A stretch of 8,568 nt of DNA from Acidobacteriota bacterium (GTDB taxonomy: Bacteria; Acidobacteriota; Blastocatellia; RBC074), in NCBI GenBank assembly GCA_017991275.1, contig JAGNMH010000189.1:1-8568 (forward strand), in the 5' to 3' direction. Every line of letters begins with the position of its first letter. The first letter of the stretch is position 1. Position numbers and translations under genes: made by a program. The notes under the pieces were generated by a model. It did not search any database, was not told the origin of the DNA, and saw only the letters and a list, made by a program, of their open reading frames with translations. Below are positions 1 through 5,943 of this stretch, in pieces.

Positions 1-2657
<2,657 letters not shown>

Positions 2658-2730
2658 GAAAAGATTTTACCGCCTCGGGGAAGCTAAACGAGATACCACA
2701 ACTAATTGGGTCATTGGAATTTGAGCGCGC

Positions 2731-2760
2731 ACTATACGGTAGGAAATTTGGCTTTGTCAA
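2731..2760 (-). promoter_or_regulatory. Predicted sigma-70 promoter of smc
   Basis: Read on the minus strand, a perfect -35 TTGACA (2755-2760) is followed after 18 bp by a -10 TATAGT (2731-2736), five of six matches to consensus. Transcription would begin near 2724 and leave a leader of about 67 nt before the smc ATG at 2657. It lies downstream of the 2819-2857 hairpin, so smc is probably transcribed independently of the desaturase-like gene. Confidence 0.7.
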
Positions 2761-2818
2761 ACTTCAGGTTTTGAGGCCTGGAAGTGGTTTTGGCAGAGTA
2801 TTTTGATGGAAATTTAAC

Positions 2819-2857
2819 TTCCATCCACCGGCTTGCCCGCCATGCCGGTGGATGGAA
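2819..2857 (-). terminator. 14-bp perfect hairpin after the desaturase-like gene, possible terminator
   Basis: The arms ttccatccaccggc (2819-2832) and gccggtggatggaa (2844-2857) are exactly complementary around an 11-nt loop. On the minus strand the stem begins 8 nt after the stop codon of the diiron protein, as expected for a terminator or an mRNA-stabilising 3' hairpin. It is not textbook: the U-rich run is upstream of the stem and only GTTAAATTT follows it. A dispersed palindromic repeat is an alternative, but no second copy is in the window. Confidence 0.5.
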
Positions 2858-2865
2858 AAAGAAGA

Positions 2866-3657
2866 TCACAATGCCCCGGAACGCTCAAAATATGGCTTCA
2901 TCAGTTTTATTCCTTCCAGTCCGGGAAGCGTGCTTATTTTAGAGTCAACCTCCTGAACCAGCTTCTGACCAAGTTCGGCTGGGAACAGGATTGAGAACAG
3001 GCGTTTGACCTCTGCCGGAGTTTTGACGCCTGCGCCGACAGGAACCCAATTGAATTCCAGCAGCTTTCGGGTCAGAGCACGAGCACCGCGAGAATTTTCC
3101 AGCAACTCCCGCGCGTGGTTAAAGTACCAGGCAAAATGCCGTCGCTCTTGTTTGGCTATGCGGTCACACAGAGTTCGCAGCACAGGGTTTTGCGTAAAGT
3201 TACGAAGATGTTCATACCCTCGCAGCGTAGTCATCTCCTGGATCGCGCCGAACGACAGATAAACCGCTGGAAATTGGTGGTAGAAGATTTTCGACAGCAG
3301 CGGCGCAAACAGCATTTCCAGCCATTCGTTCAGTCGGGCGCGGCCTTTGACCTTTTCAACGCGGTTTTCTTCCAACGGATGGCCGCATTGTGCCAGCAGA
3401 TTGGCCAGTTCGTAACCGTGAAAAAACTCTTCGTAATTCCAGGTTGTCAGGAAAGCTGAGACGTCGGGTTTGAAGGCGATCTTCATTTGCAGCAGCATTC
3501 GCAAGTAGCGAATTGTTTGGCTTTCGATGTCGGAAAAGTAAGTCAACACAAACTGTTCATCATCAGTCAGGCCGACCTGTTTGGCTTCTTCCCAGTTCAA
3601 ATCCTGAGTTTCGATCTTGGCAGAAACAGATATGTAGCGGTCGAAATCTGGTCTCAT
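2866..3657 (-). CDS. Diiron acyl-ACP desaturase-like (ferritin-like fold) protein
   Basis: This 263-residue soluble protein carries the full iron-ligand pattern of the acyl-ACP desaturase family (FA_desaturase_2): E45 in the first helix, E77-F-F-H80, E131, then E161-R-R-H164. The intervals (32, 54 and 30 residues) are close to those of plant stearoyl-ACP desaturase from memory. In that family a carboxylate-bridged diiron centre uses O2 and ferredoxin electrons to introduce a cis double bond into an acyl chain held on acyl carrier protein. At 263 residues it is much shorter than plant enzymes and nearer the small mycobacterial DesA2 type. No signal peptide or membrane segment is visible. The ATG at 3657 has AGGAG 10 nt upstream (3668-3672), which supports the start. 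Substrate is unknown; another ferritin-like oxygenase such as an N-oxygenase is possible. The iron-binding fold is more secure than the reaction. Confidence 0.75.
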   Translation of the reverse strand: MRPDFDRYISVSAKIETQDLNWEEAKQVGLTDDEQFVLTYFSDIESQTIRYLRMLLQMKIAFKPDVSAFLTTWNYEEFFHGYELANLLAQCGHPLEENRVEKVKGRARLNEWLEMLFAPLLSKIFYHQFPAVYLSFGAIQEMTTLRGYEHLRNFTQNPVLRTLCDRIAKQERRHFAWYFNHARELLENSRGARALTRKLLEFNWVPVGAGVKTPAEVKRLFSILFPAELGQKLVQEVDSKISTLPGLEGIKLMKPYFERSGAL

Positions 3658-3689
3658 CGGTAGGCGTCTCCTAATTGGAAATAGAAATC

Positions 3690-3731
3690 GGCAGGCCAGT
3701 CAGTCCATTTGGTGGATGACCTGAGCCTGCC
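3690..3731 (-). other. Bulged 17-bp hairpin in the leader of the desaturase-like gene
   Basis: Plus-strand ggcaggc (3690-3696) pairs with gcctgcc (3725-3731). Inside it, cag/ctg, tca/tga and tcca/tgga continue the helix, with single-base bulges at 3703, 3720 and 3724 and a 5-nt loop tttgg. On the minus strand the stem is followed by the pyrimidine-rich GATTTCTATTTCC and then the AGGAG ribosome site. It could be a weak terminator for the upstream DUF4383-like gene (stop 70 nt earlier) or a leader structure of the desaturase-like mRNA. Confidence 0.5.
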
Positions 3732-3800
3732 TCAACTACGGCTGAATTACCGCTTCGGATTTCAAGTTTGGATAAGAAGATTGCCGATTTAGTAAAAGTT

Positions 3801-4154
3801 CTATTGTCCGAAGACGCCAATAAGTACCAGAATTGCTCCGATGGTGATATGCAAAATGTCGTCTACTCGCGTCCATTTGAAGTATTGTTTTGGAAATAAA
3901 TTGGCGAAACTGGCAATTGCCTGGTACAGGTCAATCAATCCAAAACCAATATTGAATGTCCTGGTTGCTCCTTCGTGGCCAGTCAACATGATGGCGACAC
4001 CGATCAAGCCAAAAGCAATATGAAAGATGTTGTAAGAAGTCGCGCCACTGGTTAGGCTCTTGTTGGCCGGAATGACAAAGCCCAGAATGCCGACCAGAAT
4101 AAGAATAGGGGCGAAAATTGCCAGCGTCAGCGAATTCAAGTGTTCAAGAAACAT
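3801..4154 (-). CDS. Four-helix membrane protein resembling DUF4383
   Basis: This 117-residue protein is almost entirely hydrophobic, with four predicted membrane segments near residues 8-29, 41-58, 66-86 and 98-116. The signature-like pieces YNIFHIAFGLIG, RTFNIGFGLIDLYQA and the C-terminal VDDILHITIGAILVLIGVF resemble DUF4383 proteins, which keep an asparagine- or aspartate-containing DN(I/L)LH motif before the last helix. The family has no established biochemical role; some members are reported near stress or envelope genes. It lies 87 bp downstream of the FKBP gene on the same strand, with the 21-bp palindrome between them. No clear Shine-Dalgarno precedes the ATG at 4154 (the upstream bases are C-rich), so the start is less certain than the frame. 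The family assignment is from memory of motif shape only. Confidence 0.7.
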   Translation of the reverse strand: MFLEHLNSLTLAIFAPILILVGILGFVIPANKSLTSGATSYNIFHIAFGLIGVAIMLTGHEGATRTFNIGFGLIDLYQAIASFANLFPKQYFKWTRVDDILHITIGAILVLIGVFGQ

Positions 4155-4178
4155 GTGGGGCGGCCTGTGGGGAAAGTG

Positions 4179-4224
4179 ATTTTGGGATTCGAGTGAAGAT
4201 AACTCTTCACTCGAATCCCAAAAT
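4179..4224. repeat. 21-bp perfect inverted repeat with a 4-nt loop
   Basis: Arms 4179-4199 and 4204-4224 are exactly complementary around the loop taac. The arm begins attttgggattcg and ends gtgaaga. The palindrome fills the centre of the 87-bp gap between the FKBP stop and the DUF4383-like start. The A/T polarity is the reverse of an intrinsic terminator: each transcript has U-rich sequence at the 5' base and AAAAU at the 3' base, with no U tract after the stem. It could still act as a 3' hairpin for the FKBP mRNA, an RNase III site or a small palindromic repeat. Confidence 0.85.
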
Positions 4225-4241
4225 TAGCCAGCTAGGTAGAG

Positions 4242-4748
4242 TTACTTTACGTCAAGTAATTCAACATCGAAAAGTAGTGTGGAATTCGGCGGAATGTCTG
4301 CTCCCGCGCCCCTGGCGCCGTATCCAAGATTTGCAGGAATAATAAGTTTGCGTTTGCCACCGACTTTCATGGTCATCACGCCTTCGTCCCAGCCTTTGAT
4401 AACGCCGCCTGTTCCGATTGCAAAAGTGAACGGCTGGCCGCGATCCACGGAACTGTCAAACTTCTTTCCATTTTCCAGAGTGCCGGTGTAATGAACTGTG
4501 ACCTGTTTCCCAGGCGAAGGACTTGCTCCTGTGCCGACTTTGTAATCTATGTATTTCAGCCCGGAAGCAGTGGTGATTTCCGAACCTCCGCCAGTGCCGT
4601 TGAACCAGAACCAGTAAGCTCCGAATCCAACAACGACGGCAACAATCAAAAGCCCAAGAATCATATTAGTCTTGCTGTCAGATTTTTTTGCAGCGGCTGC
4701 ATTTTGGGGCACGTAGCCACGCTTTTTGGTGTTACGAGTATTCGTCAA
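4242..4748 (-). CDS. Membrane-anchored FKBP-type peptidyl-prolyl cis-trans isomerase
   Basis: This enzyme class catalyses rotation about Xaa-Pro bonds and assists protein folding. The 168 residues comprise a lysine/arginine-rich cytoplasmic tail (about 1-28), one membrane helix (29-49), a short Gly-rich linker and an FKBP domain (about 57-168). By comparison with FKBP12, the binding-pocket residues are all present: Y87, F97, D98, F107, V116, I117, W120, Y143 and F160. The positive N-terminus and lack of a cleavage site or lipobox predict an N-in anchor with the isomerase domain outside the cytoplasmic membrane, probably acting on secreted proteins. The start is TTG at 4748, supported by AAGGAG with 9 nt spacing. 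It is the first protein gene after tRNA-Gln and is co-directional with the DUF4383-like gene. The family call is very secure; clients are unknown. Confidence 0.95.
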   Translation of the reverse strand: MTNTRNTKKRGYVPQNAAAAKKSDSKTNMILGLLIVAVVVGFGAYWFWFNGTGGGSEITTASGLKYIDYKVGTGASPSPGKQVTVHYTGTLENGKKFDSSVDRGQPFTFAIGTGGVIKGWDEGVMTMKVGGKRKLIIPANLGYGARGAGADIPPNSTLLFDVELLDVK

Positions 4749-4828
4749 GTGGAAACGCTCCTTCTTTAGCGCGGCCTGATTGGGCCGAAGTTTTTGTTGA
4801 TCAGTGATGCCGGTTGAACTGAAAAGCT

Positions 4829-4855
4829 AAAGGGCTACGCGACCGGTAGCCCTTT
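4829..4855 (-). terminator. Intrinsic terminator of tRNA-Gln
   Basis: A 10-bp perfect stem, aaagggctac (4829-4838) with gtagcccttt (4846-4855), encloses a 7-nt loop. On the minus strand it begins 14 nt after the tRNA discriminator base, and the RNA 3' side continues CCCUUUAGCUUUU. The position, GC core and U-rich tail fit a Rho-independent terminator that separates the tRNA from the FKBP gene. Confidence 0.75.
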
Positions 4856-4868
4856 GTTGTAGGTTGAA

Positions 4869-4939
4869 CTGGGAGACAGGGAGTCGAACCCCGATAGGCG
4901 GATCCAGAGTCCGCAGTCTTACCATTAGACGATCTCCCA
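4869..4939 (-). tRNA. tRNA-Gln, anticodon CUG
   Basis: The minus strand folds into a complete cloverleaf: acceptor TGGGAGA/TCTCCCA, D stem GTCT/AGAC with loop AATGGTA, anticodon stem GCGGA/TCCGC with loop CTCTGGA (anticodon CTG, decoding CAG), a 4-nt variable region, and T stem CGGGG/CCCTG (one G-T pair) with loop TTCGACT. The acceptor begins with U, and the discriminator base is G, both typical of glutamine tRNAs. No CCA is encoded (the next bases are TTC), so CCA must be added enzymatically. Length is 71 nt. Confidence 0.95.
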
Positions 4940-4954
4940 ACTAAAGCGAGCGGA

Positions 4955-4983
4955 AATATATGAGCCGAACTTTGATCTGTCAA
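4955..4983 (-). promoter_or_regulatory. Near-consensus promoter of tRNA-Gln
   Basis: On the minus strand, TTGACA (4978-4983) and TATATT (4955-4960) are separated by an ideal 17 bp. The predicted transcription start lies near 4948, about 9 nt before the mature tRNA 5' end, which is typical for a strongly expressed tRNA gene. Confidence 0.8.
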
Positions 4984-5040
4984 GATGCTGAAGGTTTTAG
5001 ATAAGAGGTGTCTACGGTTATAGAATTGTGGCATCCCACA

Positions 5041-5069
5041 TTGCCGCTGACTCGCGCTCCGCATAAGAT
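5041..5069 (+). promoter_or_regulatory. Candidate promoter of the response regulator, possibly leaderless
   Basis: TTGCCG (5041-5046) and TAAGAT (5064-5069) are spaced by 17 bp, each matching four of six consensus bases. The -10 box ends 6 nt before the ATG at 5076, so transcription would start at or next to the start codon. No Shine-Dalgarno lies upstream of that ATG, which fits a leaderless mRNA. A weaker alternative -10 (tatagaat) lies further upstream, around 5020. Confidence 0.4.
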
Positions 5070-5075
5070 CACGCT

Positions 5076-5831
5076 ATGGCTATCCTGATTGCAGAAGACA
5101 ATGTTGCTCAACGCGCCTACCTGCGCGAACTGTTGGAGCGCGAGTTTGGCGGTTACAAACCGATTCTGGAGGCCGCCGATGGCGATACGGTTGTAAAGTT
5201 GGCGTTGGCCGAACGTCCGCAGCTTTGCGTGTTGGACATTCAAATGCCAGGCTTGTCAGGCGTCAAAGCCGCCAAAGCCATCTGGAAAAGTTTCCCGGAA
5301 GCTCGAATCATTTTTTGGACTCAGTTTCCCCACGAAATTTACATCAACGAAATCCGCAAGATCGTCCGCACTGTTCAGCCGCCGCCTGCCTATGGTTTCA
5401 TTGACAAAAACAATCCCGAAAACCGTTTCCTGCGATTTGTGGCCGCCGTGCTGGAAGACGGCGCGGATATGATTGACCCGAATTTCAAAGATGCTTTCAC
5501 TCAGCCGCTTTTGACCGACTTTGAAGCCGAAGCGCTTTATTACCTTGCCTTGGGCCTATCGAATTGGGCGATTGCTCGCAAATGCCATCTTAGCTTGCGC
5601 GGCGTCGAAAGCCGCCTGACTACTCTTTACGAAAAGCTGCTCGCCACCGACTCCGCAGGAACCGCCGATGAAAATTACGACAAGCTGGCTTTCAACATAC
5701 GGACGCGGGCTTACTTTGAAGCCTTGAGACGAGGGTTGATTAACCAGGACGAATTGGGAAAAGCCAGCGCCGAACTGGACAAATGGCTGGAAAAGGATCG
5801 AAAGAAGTTTGCTGCCGAACCAAGCCAGTAA
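5076..5831 (+). CDS. NarL/FixJ-type response regulator
   Basis: This 251-residue two-component output protein has an N-terminal receiver domain (about 1-125) with acidic pocket E7/D8, phosphoacceptor D54 in VLDIQMPGLSG, T82 and K111, so phosphorylation should be functional. A LuxR-type helix-turn-helix (about 145-225) follows: LTDFEAEALYYLALGLSN, then the recognition-helix region LSLRGVESRLTTLYEKLL. About 15-20 extra residues (DSAGTADENYDKL) interrupt the fold before NIRTRAYFEALRRGLI, where most LuxR domains have only a few. A charged tail of about 30 residues ends the protein. No partner kinase is in the window, so signal and targets are unknown. It is 112 bp upstream of, and co-directional with, the SWIM-SNF2 gene. 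Translation may be leaderless. Family assignment is secure. Confidence 0.92.
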   Translation: MAILIAEDNVAQRAYLRELLEREFGGYKPILEAADGDTVVKLALAERPQLCVLDIQMPGLSGVKAAKAIWKSFPEARIIFWTQFPHEIYINEIRKIVRTVQPPPAYGFIDKNNPENRFLRFVAAVLEDGADMIDPNFKDAFTQPLLTDFEAEALYYLALGLSNWAIARKCHLSLRGVESRLTTLYEKLLATDSAGTADENYDKLAFNIRTRAYFEALRRGLINQDELGKASAELDKWLEKDRKKFAAEPSQ

Positions 5832-5847
5832 ATCTTGGCCTCGCATT

Positions 5848-5882
5848 ACCCCAAAAGTATTTTTGGCCGGGTGGTACTTTTT
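5848..5882 (+). terminator. Weak candidate terminator after the response regulator
   Basis: ACCC (5848-5851) with GGGT (5869-5872), and CAAAA (5852-5856) with TTTTG (5861-5865), make an interrupted stem with a short bulge, followed by GGTACTTTTT. It starts 17 nt after the stop codon. The helix is short and AT-rich, so termination may be partial and read-through into the SNF2 gene is plausible. Confidence 0.3.
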
Positions 5883-5929
5883 CCTTCGAGTGCGGAGTAG
5901 AATGCTCCGTTGCGAAAATCATTGTTTCG

Positions 5930-5935
5930 AAGGAG
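5930..5935 (+). promoter_or_regulatory. Strong ribosome binding site fixing the SNF2 start
   Basis: AAGGAG ends 8 nt before the ATG at 5944. This contrasts with the response regulator just upstream, which has none. A small hairpin, cggag/ctccg (5893-5909), lies 20 nt before it. Confidence 0.8.
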
Positions 5936-5943
5936 TTGGGTAG

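Noticed and set aside
4812..4871. Direct repeat GGTTGAACTG at 4812-4821 and 4862-4871, touching the tRNA 3' end, as a possible att site pair
   Set aside because: Only 10 bp, 50 bp apart, with merely three tRNA bases included, and no integrase or cargo between. It could be chance.
4801..5064. An 87-codon minus-strand open frame across the tRNA
   Set aside because: It is read through tRNA-Gln, its promoter and its terminator, and has no ribosome site. Apparent peptide similarity to other such frames would come from the tRNA sequence.
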